Assembly: GCF_003865345.1 (NCBI RefSeq)
Contig: NZ_RMVE01000005.1
Span: 248,001-312,000 of the forward strand
Direction of reading: 5' to 3'
Source: Nonlabens xiamenensis
GTDB lineage: Bacteria > Bacteroidota > Bacteroidia > Flavobacteriales > Flavobacteriaceae
Length of the DNA: 64,000 bases
The position numbers and the translations under genes are program-made. This document shows positions 36,783 through 45,803 of the stretch, in pieces; the stretch's first letter is position 1, and every line of letters begins with the position of its first letter. The notes under the pieces were generated by a model that saw only the letters and a list, made by a program, of their open reading frames with translations, was not told the DNA's origin and searched no databases.

Positions 36783-36856
36783 GACCCCTATTTTTTATAG
36801 GGGTCATTTTGATAATAACATAAAAATGATATATTTGACCTTAATAAAATAGGGGT
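36783..36856. promoter_or_regulatory. GACCCCTAT dyad and repeated half-site upstream of porin-PII-amtB
   Basis: GACCCCTAT (36783-36791), five T, ATAGGGGTC (36797-36805): a perfect 9-bp dyad ending two bases before the promoter -33. ATAGGGGT recurs at 36849-36856, exactly 52 bases (about five helical turns) downstream of the right arm, near the predicted transcription start. This looks like a regulator bridging or activating the nitrogen operon. A hairpin in RNA is also possible, but no U-tract follows. The rest of the 451-base gap (36459-36909) is AT-rich spacer with the two promoters. Confidence 0.5.
36808..36837 (+). promoter_or_regulatory. promoter of the porin-PII-amtB operon
   Basis: TTTG at 36808-36811, 18-base spacer, TATATTTG at 36830-36837 (perfect TAnnTTTG). 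Predicted start near 36844, leaving a ~65-base leader. Confidence 0.65.
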
Positions 36857-36909
36857 GTGATTTATTTTTTGATAGGTTTACATCATCAAATCAATCAAAA
36901 ACCTATTTT

Positions 36910-37968
36910 ATGAAAACTCTATTTTCCTTCTGTATGATTCTTTTGGCCATGACTGCATTTGCACAACAAGAAGAAAACACTGAAAAGAAAACATTCACCT
37001 TGTCGGGTAGTGTCGATGTCTACGCTAGACAGAATCTCACAGGACCTAATGGTGAAGATGCCATTGCCCCCAATACCTCATTTGCCAATTTGAATGGCTT
37101 TGCCTTAGGCATGGCTAACGTTGTTGGTTCATTTGAAAGCAAAAATGGTAAAGTTGGTGCCGTTGCCGATCTGGTCTTTGGCCCAAGGGGAGAGGATGCT
37201 ACCTTTTTGTCTCCTGAGTTGCGACCTGGTGGTAGTTCAAATATTTTAAACCAACTATATGTATACTGGAATGTTAGTGAAACGACCACGCTTACCTTTG
37301 GTAATTTCAATACCTTCTTAGGTTATGAAGTCATTTCACCGACCGGAAATTTCAATTATAGCACTTCCTATATGTTTTCTTTTGGTCCATTTTCCCATAC
37401 AGGAATAAAAGCCGATTTCAGTTTATCAGATGATTTTGCTATCATGGCAGGAATTTTTAATAATACCGATGCCACCGAGTTCAATCCTGATAATGATTAC
37501 ACAGTCGGAACACAATTGGCTTACAAGAGTACTTTTCTCAATTTTCTTTACGGTAAACAAGGAGGAAATACTGAGGCTACTTTCCAGGTAGACCTTACCA
37601 CTGGGTATGACTTGAGTGACAGCTTTTATTTAGGACTCAATGCCACTTACAATACAACTGATGATGCCGCTTTTTACGGAGTTGCTTTATATCCACAGTA
37701 CGCGTTAAGTGATGCTTTTAAATTAGGTCTTAGAGGAGAGTACTTTGCCGAGACTGAGGAAGGCGTACTCGCCATCGGTGGCTATGATGAATCAGGAGAT
37801 GCCTCGGTGATTGCTTTAACCCTTACTGGAAGCTATGAAATCGAAGACTTTACCATTAAACCAGAAATAAGAATTGACAGCACGAGTGAGGATACCTTCC
37901 TAGACGCTGATCTGGAACCTGCCGATTCGCTCGCTTCTTTTCTGGTGGCAGCCATCTATAAATTTTAA
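36910..37968 (+). CDS. outer-membrane beta-barrel porin (BBP2/OmpL-like)
   Basis: Encodes 352 residues with a signal peptide (MKTLFSFCMILLAMTAFAQQ) and regularly alternating beta strands to a C-terminal aromatic residue (FLVAAIYKF), typical of porins. FGNFNTFLGYEV and SYMFSFGPFSHTGIK fit the putative beta-barrel porin-2 family. It is the first gene of an operon with PII and AmtB. This suggests an outer-membrane entry route for a nitrogenous solute under nitrogen limitation; that role is inference from position. Confidence 0.83.
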   Translation: MKTLFSFCMILLAMTAFAQQEENTEKKTFTLSGSVDVYARQNLTGPNGEDAIAPNTSFANLNGFALGMANVVGSFESKNGKVGAVADLVFGPRGEDATFLSPELRPGGSSNILNQLYVYWNVSETTTLTFGNFNTFLGYEVISPTGNFNYSTSYMFSFGPFSHTGIKADFSLSDDFAIMAGIFNNTDATEFNPDNDYTVGTQLAYKSTFLNFLYGKQGGNTEATFQVDLTTGYDLSDSFYLGLNATYNTTDDAAFYGVALYPQYALSDAFKLGLRGEYFAETEEGVLAIGGYDESGDASVIALTLTGSYEIEDFTIKPEIRIDSTSEDTFLDADLEPADSLASFLVAAIYKF

Positions 37969-37984
37969 TTAAACCAATGTAAAA

Positions 37985-38323
37985 ATGAAAAAAATCGAAG
38001 CCATTATCAGAAAATCTAAGTTTTCGGCAGTAAAGAAAGCCCTGCATGCCGTTGACGTGAATTTCTTTTCCTATTGGGATGTTACCGGTTTGGGAAATGA
38101 AAAAAAAGGCTCAGTGTACAGAGGCGTATCCTATAGTACAAGCGATATTCAACGCAGATACCTATCCATTGTGGTGACAGATGAATTTGAGGAACAAACT
38201 GTCAACGCCATTCTTGAATCTGCGCGTACAGGAGATGTGGGTGATGGAAAAATATTTGTCTCTACTATCGAGGAAAGCTACAGAATAAGAACTGGCGAAA
38301 AAGGCAAAGACACCCTCAAATAA
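37985..38323 (+). CDS. glnK: PII nitrogen regulatory protein (GlnK-like)
   Basis: Encodes 112 residues, normal for PII, the trimeric sensor of 2-oxoglutarate and ATP/ADP that gates AmtB. The T-loop is GLGNEKKGSVYRGVSYS, keeping the YRG-x-x-Y core, although the second half (TSDIQRRYLSIVV) departs from the E. coli sequence. The B-loop is TGDVGDGKIFVS and the C-loop RTGEKG. Tyr45 and Tyr50 are possible modification sites; whether uridylylation occurs is unknown. It lies 16 bases after the porin and 51 before amtB. Confidence 0.95.
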   Translation: MKKIEAIIRKSKFSAVKKALHAVDVNFFSYWDVTGLGNEKKGSVYRGVSYSTSDIQRRYLSIVVTDEFEEQTVNAILESARTGDVGDGKIFVSTIEESYRIRTGEKGKDTLK

Positions 38324-38374
38324 CCTACACCTCAATTCAATCAATCTTTATCAACCTAGAAAACTATTATCATT

Positions 38375-39637
38375 ATGAATGAAGTACAAAAAGAAGCACT
38401 GGATGCTGCCCTTGCCTTGAAAGGAGACATGGGTGCCTTATGGATCACGCTTTGTGCCATCCTGGTATTTTTTATGCAGGCTGGATTCACCCTTGTAGAG
38501 GTTGGATTTACCAGGGCCAAAAACGCTGGGAATATTATTATGAAAAACGTCATGGACTTAGCTATTGGCTCCATCATGTTTTTTACCGTTGGTTATGCAT
38601 TTATGTATGGCGACATTGTTGTGGCAGGTGGGTTTATGAGATTCAGCAGTGAAGAACAGGGCTATTTTCTCTTTCACGCAACCGATTGGTATAACTTGTT
38701 CTTTCAAACAGTATTCTGTGCCACCGCAGCTACCATTGTATCTGGTGCTGTAGCCGGACGTACAAAATTTTCAACCTACCTGATCTTTTCAGCGGTACTG
38801 ACCACCATCATCTATCCCATATCAGGAAGTTGGTATTGGCCCTTCGATGAAAATGCTTGGTTAAATGAATTAGGCTTTATAGATTTTGCAGGTTCTTCAG
38901 TGGTACATGCAGTAGGTGGTGGAGCCGCGTTGGTGGCTGCAAAACTAGTTGGCCCTAGAATCGGCAAGTACGTAGACGGAAAGGTAAATGTAATCCCTGG
39001 ACACAATATGCTTTACGGTGCCTTGGGAGTCTTAATACTTTGGTTGGGCTGGTTTGGATTCAATGGTGGATCTCAATTGGCCTGGGGAGGCGATGATACC
39101 ATCGCTGCTGGTAGCGTGATCATCAACACTAATCTTGCCGCAGCTATTGGAGCAATGGCAGCACTGGCTTATACCTGGTTGAGATATGGGCAGGCTGATT
39201 TGTCCATGACCTTGAATGGTGGTCTTGCCGGGTTGGTGGGTATCACCGCTGGATGTGGCGCAGTCAGCGCGATCGGCGCTATTTGTATTGGTCTGATTTG
39301 CGGTATCGTGGTCGTGATGTCTATTGAATTCCTCGATAAAAAATTACGAATCGACGATCCAGTAGGAGCGATCTCTGTTCATGGAACCTGCGGATTCCTT
39401 GGAACCGTACTAGTAGGAGTATTTGCGCTGGAAGGCGGATTGATCTCTGGTGATGGTTTCAAACTCTTAGGAGTGCAAGCCTTAGGATCTTTGTCCTACA
39501 TCGGTTGGGCAGTGGTTACAAGTTTCGTGCTATTGTTTGTGCTGAAAAAGACCATTGGTCTGCGAGTAAGTGCCAAAGAAGAGGAAGAAGGTCTGGATAT
39601 GCACGAGCACGGTGTGAATATCTATGCCGAGGACTAA
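38375..39637 (+). CDS. amtB: ammonium transporter
   Basis: Encodes 420 residues with eleven predicted membrane helices. Amt signatures are present: FFMQAGFTLVEVGFTRAKN, DFAGSSVVHAVGGGAALVAA with the first pore His, and ISVHGTCGFLGTVLVG with the second. No signal peptide is evident. It is the last gene of the porin-PII-amtB operon and is followed by a strong terminator. PII upstream is expected to block the channel when 2-oxoglutarate is low. Confidence 0.97.
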   Translation: MNEVQKEALDAALALKGDMGALWITLCAILVFFMQAGFTLVEVGFTRAKNAGNIIMKNVMDLAIGSIMFFTVGYAFMYGDIVVAGGFMRFSSEEQGYFLFHATDWYNLFFQTVFCATAATIVSGAVAGRTKFSTYLIFSAVLTTIIYPISGSWYWPFDENAWLNELGFIDFAGSSVVHAVGGGAALVAAKLVGPRIGKYVDGKVNVIPGHNMLYGALGVLILWLGWFGFNGGSQLAWGGDDTIAAGSVIINTNLAAAIGAMAALAYTWLRYGQADLSMTLNGGLAGLVGITAGCGAVSAIGAICIGLICGIVVVMSIEFLDKKLRIDDPVGAISVHGTCGFLGTVLVGVFALEGGLISGDGFKLLGVQALGSLSYIGWAVVTSFVLLFVLKKTIGLRVSAKEEEEGLDMHEHGVNIYAED

Positions 39638-39666
39638 TATCAACCCAAACTAAAACGTCTAAAATA

Positions 39667-39694
39667 AAATCCGCCGTAATGGCGGATTTTTTAT
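39667..39694 (+). terminator. intrinsic terminator after amtB
   Basis: AAATCCGCC (39667-39675) pairs with GGCGGATTT (39681-39689) followed by more T. Confidence 0.88.
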
Positions 39695-39806
39695 TGGTAA
39701 GTCATCAGGTTATTTAAAGAGCTAGAAATAACAATTCTGGTCTCTCGGTCATTAGAAAGTTGCTTTCTAGGCAGCCTCCCTTTTTTCAAATCAACCTGGC
39801 TGTAGT

Positions 39807-40154
39807 CTATTTAAAAAGATCCATACCAGGAATGTTAGGCATACCGTCTTTGGCTACGGCAGCCACTTCCGTATCATGTATGTTTTCGGCTCGATCCAGT
39901 GCTTTGTTCATCACACTGATCAAATAATCTTCCAACTGATCTTTGTCTTCCAATAGGCTATCATCTATTTCTACATTTTTTACCTGGCGATTGGCTGTGA
40001 GGGTGATTTTAAGCAAGCCATCGCTACTTTGCTCTTGCACCATTACCGTATCCATGCGCTTCTTGGTGGCTTCAACCTTTTCCTGTGTCTCCTTGAGTTT
40101 TCCCATCATACCCATCATATCTCCAAACATATCTTTCGTTTTTTTGTTTATCAT
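39807..40154 (-). CDS. ybaB: YbaB/EbfC nucleoid-associated protein
   Basis: Encodes 115 residues. The family's layout is visible: an N-terminal helix ([19 protein letters not shown]), a central beta hairpin ([20 protein letters not shown]), and a C-terminal helix region ([18 protein letters not shown]). These dimers bind DNA with little sequence preference. It is not next to dnaX or recR here. Confidence 0.92.
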   Translation of the reverse strand: MINKKTKDMFGDMMGMMGKLKETQEKVEATKKRMDTVMVQEQSSDGLLKITLTANRQVKNVEIDDSLLEDKDQLEDYLISVMNKALDRAENIHDTEVAAVAKDGMPNIPGMDLFK

Positions 40155-40222
40155 TCATGTGTTCGGCAATCAGGGGCAGGAAACTTTGAGTTGCTCCGCT
40201 ACCTAAATGCCATTTCTGTGTC

Positions 40223-40238
40223 CGCTTTCGCGAAAGCG
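40223..40238. repeat. 16-bp iterated palindrome, copy 7 (exact, intergenic)
   Basis: Exact CGCTTTCGCGAAAGCG between ybaB and the divergent oligopeptidase gene. Confidence 0.9.
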
Positions 40239-40319
40239 AAACAAAAATAAGTCTCTTAGGACAATGACGGCAAATAGACTACCTATTTTATATCTTGCAC
40301 CGCTGAAAAACTAAGTTTT

Positions 40320-42371
40320 ATGGCCCACCAAGCTCCAATTGCCAAAAAGATTGCTCATGTTCACGATGCCCACGACCACCAACGCATCGATTATTATCAC
40401 TGGATGAGTGAGCGTGATGCCCCAGAAGTTATCCGCCACTTAGAAAACGAAAATGAGTACTATGAGGCCATGACCGCACATACAGCCGACTTAAAAAATA
40501 AGCTGTTTGAAGAAATCAAGGGTCGTTTAAAGGAAGATGATCAATCGGTTCCCTATCTACTCAATGGATATTGGTATTTCAGCAGGATGGAAATAGGGGA
40601 AAGCTATCCCTATTATTATAGACGCCAGGACGGAACCCAGCACGAAGAATTGTTGTTCAATGTCAATGAGATGGCTCAGGGTCATGATTACTATAAGCTT
40701 ACCGGTATGAATGTTTCGCCCGATAATAAAATGGTAGCATTTGGTATCGATCAAATCGGGAGACGAGAATATCAACTTTTTGTTAAGGACCTAACCACTG
40801 GTGATATCTTGCCACATTCACTGAAAGGTACAACTGGAGGATCTGTATGGGCTAATGACAACAAAACGCTGTTCTTTACCCGCAAGGACCCTCAAACTTT
40901 GCGAGCTAATCAGATTTTTAGATATCAAATACATCGACCAGCCGAAACCAATGAGTTGATCTATGAGGAAAAGGATGAGACCTTTAACTGCTTTATATAT
41001 AAAACGCTTTCGGAGGAATATATCATGATCAAGTCCTCAGCTACGCTTTCAGATGAAGTCAGATTTATCAAAGCTGATCAGCCTGGTGCGGCATTTCAAT
41101 TGGTTCAGGAGCGGCAGCCAGAAATTGAATATAGTGTATCTCATTATCAGGATCATTTTTACCTGATGACCAATAAAGATGGGGCGACCAACTTTAAAAT
41201 CATGCGTACACTTTGCAGTACACCAGAAATGGAAAATTGGGAAGAAGTGATCGCTCATGATCCAGAGGTGTTGCTGGAGGATTTTGACATTTTTGAGAAA
41301 TATTTTGTGGTTTCAGATAGGTTCAATGGGCTCAATCGAATCCGAATCAAGGCTTGGGATGGTACCGTAGACTATTTCTTGCCCTTCAGCAACGAAACCT
41401 ATACCGCTTATACCAGTGCCAATTTTCAGTTCAAAACCAATAAGCTTAGGTATAGTTATAATTCCATGACATTGCCTCCATCGGTGATCGAATTTGACAT
41501 GGAGACGCGAGAGGAAATAATTTTAAAAACACAACCTATAGAAGACCCTGACTTTGATCCAGATAATTACCATTCTGAACGGGTCTGGGCAACAGCTGAA
41601 GATGGTGCCAAAATACCGATCAGTCTGGTTTACCGAAAGGATAGAAGGGTGGAAGGTGGCAACCCACTCTTACAATATGGTTATGGTAGTTATGGAAGTA
41701 CGATAGATCCTTATTTTTCCATTTCGAGGTTAAGTCTGCTGGATCGCGGATTCATATTTGCCATTGCGCATGTGAGGGGTGGAGAATACCTGGGAAGGGA
41801 ATGGTACGAACATGGGAAAATGTTTCACAAACGCAACACATTCACCGATTTTATTGCCTGTAGTCGGCACTTAATTACCCAGGGCTATACCACTGCACCT
41901 CATTTATATGCCTCGGGCGGTTCGGCTGGAGGTTTATTAATGGGAGCGATCATAAATATGGCACCCAGGCTGTATAATGGTATTTTGAGCGCTGTCCCAT
42001 TTGTAGATGTGGTGACGACCATGCTGGATGATAGTATACCACTTACTACTGGAGAATATGACGAATGGGGGAATCCGCACCAAAAAGATAGTTATGAGTA
42101 TATGCTTGGTTATTCGCCCTATGACCAAATTAAGGAACAAGATTATCCACATATATTCTGTACGACCGGTTATCATGATTCACAGGTGCAATATTGGGAG
42201 CCTGCCAAATGGGTTGCGAAACTAAGGGAATTAAAAAAAGACAATCATTTGTTGTTGTTTAAAACCGACATGAGTAGCGGTCACAGTGGCGCCTCCGGCC
42301 GGTATGAAGCATTAAAAGAAGTGGCGCAGGACTTTGCCTTTCTGCTGGATCTGGAAAAGATCACTACCTAG
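40320..42371 (+). CDS. ptrB: oligopeptidase B-like serine peptidase (family S9)
   Basis: Encodes 683 residues without a signal peptide, so cytoplasmic. The N-terminal ~400 residues are the seven-bladed propeller that restricts substrates to short peptides. The C-terminal alpha/beta hydrolase has nucleophile Ser in ASGGSAGGLLMGA (about 533), Asp in TGYHDSQVQYW (about 621) and His in SSGHSGASGRYE (about 655). Oligopeptidase B cleaves after Arg/Lys; acidic residues determining that were not checked. Confidence 0.94.
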   Translation: MAHQAPIAKKIAHVHDAHDHQRIDYYHWMSERDAPEVIRHLENENEYYEAMTAHTADLKNKLFEEIKGRLKEDDQSVPYLLNGYWYFSRMEIGESYPYYYRRQDGTQHEELLFNVNEMAQGHDYYKLTGMNVSPDNKMVAFGIDQIGRREYQLFVKDLTTGDILPHSLKGTTGGSVWANDNKTLFFTRKDPQTLRANQIFRYQIHRPAETNELIYEEKDETFNCFIYKTLSEEYIMIKSSATLSDEVRFIKADQPGAAFQLVQERQPEIEYSVSHYQDHFYLMTNKDGATNFKIMRTLCSTPEMENWEEVIAHDPEVLLEDFDIFEKYFVVSDRFNGLNRIRIKAWDGTVDYFLPFSNETYTAYTSANFQFKTNKLRYSYNSMTLPPSVIEFDMETREEIILKTQPIEDPDFDPDNYHSERVWATAEDGAKIPISLVYRKDRRVEGGNPLLQYGYGSYGSTIDPYFSISRLSLLDRGFIFAIAHVRGGEYLGREWYEHGKMFHKRNTFTDFIACSRHLITQGYTTAPHLYASGGSAGGLLMGAIINMAPRLYNGILSAVPFVDVVTTMLDDSIPLTTGEYDEWGNPHQKDSYEYMLGYSPYDQIKEQDYPHIFCTTGYHDSQVQYWEPAKWVAKLRELKKDNHLLLFKTDMSSGHSGASGRYEALKEVAQDFAFLLDLEKITT

Positions 42372-42384
42372 AGAATTTTTTGTG

Positions 42385-42392
42385 TAAATTTG
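42385..42392 (+). promoter_or_regulatory. -7-like element for the cysteine-synthase-fold gene
   Basis: TAAATTTG matches TAnnTTTG. No clear -33 is present. Transcription from here would start near 42399 and rules out an upstream start at 42390. Confidence 0.4.
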
Positions 42393-42437
42393 CCACGTTT
42401 TTGTGCAGATTTTTTGTGCAGACTCAAAACCCAATAT

Positions 42438-43478
42438 ATGAGCGACAACATTAAAGCGTACCATAGCGTACTTGAACTGATAGGAGAGACCCCATTGATT
42501 CAACTTTCCAAAACGGTTCAAGATTTTCCGGGAAGCTATTACGCCAAAGTAGAAGCGTTTAACCCTGGCCATTCGTCTAAAGATCGCATCGCCCTTCACA
42601 TTATAGAAGAAGCAGAACGCAAAGGAATACTTCAACCAGGCCATACCATCATTGAGACCACTTCTGGAAATACCGGATTCAGCATCGCCATGGTGAGCAG
42701 GATTAAAGGTTATGACTGCATACTAGCCGTGAGCTCTAAATCAAGTGCAGACAAGATTGATATGCTGAAGTCCATGGGGGCCAAAGTATATGTTTGTCCC
42801 GCACATGTCAGTGCAGATGATCCACGCAGTTATTACCAAGTTGCGAAAAGATTACATGAAGAAATCAAAGACAGTATCTATATCAATCAATATTTTAATG
42901 AACTGAACATAGATGCTCATTACAACACCACGGGCCCTGAAATCTGGGAACAAACGGCTGGTGAGATCACACATCTGGTAGCTTGTAGTGGAACCGGAGG
43001 AACGATCTCTGGTACGGCGAGGTTTCTTAAAGAGCAAAATCCCAACATCAAGATTTTGGGGGTAGATGCTTATGGTAGTGTACTGAAAAAATACCATGAG
43101 ACCCAAGAATTTGACAAGGATGAAATATACCCATACCGTATTGAAGGACTGGGGAAAAATCTGATTCCAACAGCTACAGATTTTGATACTATTGACAGTT
43201 TTACCAAGGTAAAGGACGAAGATGCCGCCCATATGGCGAGGTTGATTTCTCAAACTGAAGGTCTATTCGTTGGTTATACCAGTGGAGCGGCCATGCAGGC
43301 GGTGAAACAACTGGCAAGCCAAGGTGTATTTGACAAGGACTCTAAGGTGGTTGTTATATTTCCTGACCACGGTTCTCGTTACATGAGCAAGATTTATAAT
43401 GATCAGTGGATGCAGGACCAAGGCTTTTTTGATTCCAAATCTACAGCCGACCAGCAGCATATCGAGTATATCAAGTAG
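42438..43478 (+). CDS. PLP-dependent cysteine-synthase/CBS-family enzyme; candidate cysteate synthase
   Basis: A 346-residue fold-type II PLP enzyme. Lys48 in HSSKDR is the Schiff-base Lys; [12 protein letters not shown] is the Asn loop; [15 protein letters not shown] binds the PLP phosphate; [14 protein letters not shown] and [20 protein letters not shown] resemble cystathionine beta-synthase more than CysK. These enzymes replace the hydroxyl of (O-activated) serine with a sulfur nucleophile. Because the next gene is an alpha-oxoamine synthase of the capnine/sphingolipid type, I propose cysteate formation from (phospho)serine and sulfite as one possible role; ordinary cysteine or cystathionine synthesis is the alternative. 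The ATG at 42438 is chosen because an in-frame start at 42390 overlaps the -7 element. Confidence 0.85.
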   Translation: MSDNIKAYHSVLELIGETPLIQLSKTVQDFPGSYYAKVEAFNPGHSSKDRIALHIIEEAERKGILQPGHTIIETTSGNTGFSIAMVSRIKGYDCILAVSSKSSADKIDMLKSMGAKVYVCPAHVSADDPRSYYQVAKRLHEEIKDSIYINQYFNELNIDAHYNTTGPEIWEQTAGEITHLVACSGTGGTISGTARFLKEQNPNIKILGVDAYGSVLKKYHETQEFDKDEIYPYRIEGLGKNLIPTATDFDTIDSFTKVKDEDAAHMARLISQTEGLFVGYTSGAAMQAVKQLASQGVFDKDSKVVVIFPDHGSRYMSKIYNDQWMQDQGFFDSKSTADQQHIEYIK

Positions 43479-43718
43479 ATTGAAGCTTGCTTGTTGGAGC
43501 AGAGGCCAGTTTCATCAATGCATTCGGTTATCCTATGCAGCTGCTAATGGGAATGGATTTTTTGTAAAAAATAGCTTCTGTTTATTGAAGGAGTAGCTGG
43601 AAGTTATTAAGGTTGTTCTCCTTACCAGTATTATCTGAAATTTAGAATATATCGTAGGTTGTATGTAAGCCATTGTTATATCAATGACTTATCACCCAAT
43701 TGTGCGTAAAATTCTTAT

Positions 43719-43767
43719 TACTATGCATGCATAGTATATGTATAATCCTTCATACTTTGTATATTTG
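43719..43767 (+). promoter_or_regulatory. 18-bp perfect palindrome and -7 element upstream of the alpha-oxoamine synthase
   Basis: TACTATGCATGCATAGTA (43719-43736) is a perfect dyad. TATATTTG (43760-43767, perfect TAnnTTTG) follows, with predicted transcription start near 43774, so the dyad is centred near -46 where the -33 box should be and no TTG is found. The dyad resembles ATTATGCGCGCATAAT at 46097. The rest of the 306-base gap 43479-43784 shows nothing else. Confidence 0.5.
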
Positions 43768-43784
43768 CCTGCTTAATAAATGAT

Positions 43785-45041
43785 ATGAAGGACTTATTTG
43801 ACAAAATTTATAAGGACAAGGGACCATTAGGTAAATGGGCAAGTGTAGCTGAAGGATATTTTGTATTTCCGAAATTGGAAGGACCTATTGCCAACCGAAT
43901 GCGTTTCAATGGTCGAGAGGTCATCACCTGGAGTGTCAATGACTACTTAGGACTGGCTAATCATCCAGAGGTAAGGAAGGTAGATGCAGAGGCTGGTGCT
44001 GAATATGGAAGTGCCTATCCTATGGGTGCCCGAATGATGTCTGGTCATACCGATTTGCATGAACAATTACAAGACGAATTGGCCGAATTTGTTGAAAAAG
44101 AAGCCGCCTATTTGTTGAATTTTGGGTATCAAGGTATGGTTTCCACTGTAGATGCACTGGTATCCAAGGATGATGTCATAGTCTATGATGTAGATGCTCA
44201 TGCCTGTATCATTGATGGTGTACGATTGCATCATGGTAAAAGATTTACCTATAAGCACAACGATATTGAAAGTATAGAGAAAAATTTACAGCGTGCTACC
44301 AAAATCGCCGAACAGACTGGTGGTGGTATTCTGGTGATTTCGGAAGGAGTTTTCGGTATGCGAGGTGAGCAAGGGCGTTTGAAGGAGATTGTTGCCTTGA
44401 AGGAAAAGTATAACTTCCGACTATTTGTGGATGATGCACATGGTTTTGGAACACTAGGTAAAACTGGAGCCGGAGCAGGGCAGGAGCAAGGCGTACAAGA
44501 TCAAATTGATGTGTATTTTGCCACATTTGCCAAATCACTGGCCAGTACAGGAGCTTTCATTGCAGCGGATAAAGAGATTATTGATTACCTGAAATACAAT
44601 TTGCGTTCGCAGATGTTTGCCAAATCACTTCAAATGCAATTGGTCAAAGGTGCTTTAAAACGTTTGGATATGTTACGCACCATGCCAGAACTAAAAGAAA
44701 AGCTTTGGGAGAACGTTAATGCTCTTCAAAACGGACTCAAAGACAGAGGTTTTGACATCGGTACTACGCAATCCTGTGTGACTCCAGTTTATTTAAAAGG
44801 GAGTATACCAGAAGCTATGGCTTTGGTCAAAGACTTGCGAGAAAATTTTGGAATTTTCTGTTCGATCGTAGTTTATCCAGTGATTCCGAAGGGAATGATA
44901 TTATTGAGATTGATCCCAACAGCATCGCATACACTGGAAGATGTAGAAGAGACGCTGGATGCGTTCTCTGCGATCAGAGACCGATTAGAAGGCGGTGTGT
45001 ATAAAAGACTAAGCGCAAAAGTTGCTGAGGCGATGTCCTAA
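43785..45041 (+). CDS. alpha-oxoamine synthase (serine palmitoyltransferase / cysteate acyltransferase-like)
   Basis: A 418-residue fold-type I PLP enzyme of the AOS family, which condenses an amino acid with an acyl thioester. Visible features: NDYLGLANHPEV near the N-terminus, DVDAHACIIDG, DDAHGFGTLG with His219, and PLP Lys250 in TFAKSLASTGAF. It is longer than KBL and BioF at the N-terminus, fitting the sphingolipid/sulfonolipid branch. Flavobacteria use a member of this family to make capnine from cysteate and acyl thioester (Fjoh_2419 of Flavobacterium johnsoniae, shown to be needed for sulfonolipids and gliding). Serine as substrate cannot be excluded. The adjacent cysteine-synthase-fold gene supports cysteate. 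Confidence 0.88.
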   Translation: MKDLFDKIYKDKGPLGKWASVAEGYFVFPKLEGPIANRMRFNGREVITWSVNDYLGLANHPEVRKVDAEAGAEYGSAYPMGARMMSGHTDLHEQLQDELAEFVEKEAAYLLNFGYQGMVSTVDALVSKDDVIVYDVDAHACIIDGVRLHHGKRFTYKHNDIESIEKNLQRATKIAEQTGGGILVISEGVFGMRGEQGRLKEIVALKEKYNFRLFVDDAHGFGTLGKTGAGAGQEQGVQDQIDVYFATFAKSLASTGAFIAADKEIIDYLKYNLRSQMFAKSLQMQLVKGALKRLDMLRTMPELKEKLWENVNALQNGLKDRGFDIGTTQSCVTPVYLKGSIPEAMALVKDLRENFGIFCSIVVYPVIPKGMILLRLIPTASHTLEDVEETLDAFSAIRDRLEGGVYKRLSAKVAEAMS

Positions 45042-45108
45042 GTAATGCGTTTTGATCCATTAAGAGAGGTTGCCTAAAAAACATACATTGTAAAATGTTG
45101 TCAGTCTA

Positions 45109-45159
45109 AGCTTGTCGAAGATCGTTTGAAGATGAAGAAACTAAAAACTTCGACAAGCT
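45109..45159. repeat. inverted repeat AGCTTGTCGAAG / CTTCGACAAGCT
   Basis: Perfect 12-bp arms (45109-45120 and 45148-45159) around a 27-base loop, between the alpha-oxoamine synthase and the lipoprotein gene. No T-run follows, so it is a poor terminator. CTTCGACAAGCTCAG is a dispersed intergenic repeat I associate with Bacteroidota genomes (memory, not checked). Confidence 0.6.
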
Positions 45160-45218
45160 CAGTTTGATCATATAAATCTTCTGTTGGGGCCGCCTCTTGT
45201 TTATTTTCAATATTTCTG

Positions 45219-45785
45219 TTACAGGCTGTCCTTATTTTTTTTCAGGTAAGCTTGTTGTATCACGCTGATCGGGTAGGTATCTACTTTATAGCCTTCGGCC
45301 TTTCCTGCGGTCGTTGAATCCTGTAGGCTGGACATGGTGATCATAAAATCCATGTGGTCCGGATAAAACTTTTCGGTACTATTCAAAAGGTTACCCGCTA
45401 CCTGATAAGTACTAAAGAGCGTACCATCTGCATAAGCAACAGGAAGTATGATACCGTTATTCTCATCCAACTCAAAGACATTCGGATTCGGCGTGCTAAT
45501 GAGGGTGTAAGCTCTTTCAGACCGCTCTTCACCGTAAAATATTTTATAATCAAAACGTGTGCTATCGGCAGTAGATAGTAAATGAAATTCCATGGGAATG
45601 GAATTGACACCGTTACTGGTAGTGATTTCCAGATCACCTTTATACACACCTAAATAATCGTTGGGAAAGTCGAATGCCTTTTTTACGTCAGCGGGTGTTT
45701 CTTCAGCCGTGGTGGACTCAAACTCTTTGGCCTCTTTACAGGCCAGAAACAAAGGCAAGATCAGAAATGCTATCCATTTTTTCAT
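45219..45785 (-). CDS. lipoprotein of unknown function
   Basis: Encodes 188 residues with a lipoprotein signal (MKKWIAFLILPLFLAC, acylated Cys16). The ATG at 45785 is chosen because it begins the signal peptide; an in-frame extension to 45857 would run into the hairpin of the upstream repeat unit. The mature part is beta-rich (YLGVYKGDLEITTSNGVNSI, ERAYTLISTPNPNVFELDEN) and reminiscent of small lipocalin-like lipoproteins, without a clear family. The gene reads away from the small-RNA array, directly after its last terminator. Confidence 0.75.
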   Translation of the reverse strand: MKKWIAFLILPLFLACKEAKEFESTTAEETPADVKKAFDFPNDYLGVYKGDLEITTSNGVNSIPMEFHLLSTADSTRFDYKIFYGEERSERAYTLISTPNPNVFELDENNGIILPVAYADGTLFSTYQVAGNLLNSTEKFYPDHMDFMITMSSLQDSTTAGKAEGYKVDTYPISVIQQAYLKKNKDSL

Positions 45786-45803
45786 GGAGCGAAAATAGGT
45801 ATT

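Noticed and set aside
36783-36805. intrinsic terminator between the divergent nitrogen operons
   Set aside because: The hairpin is good but no U-tract follows on either strand, and it abuts a promoter, so a DNA operator is more likely.
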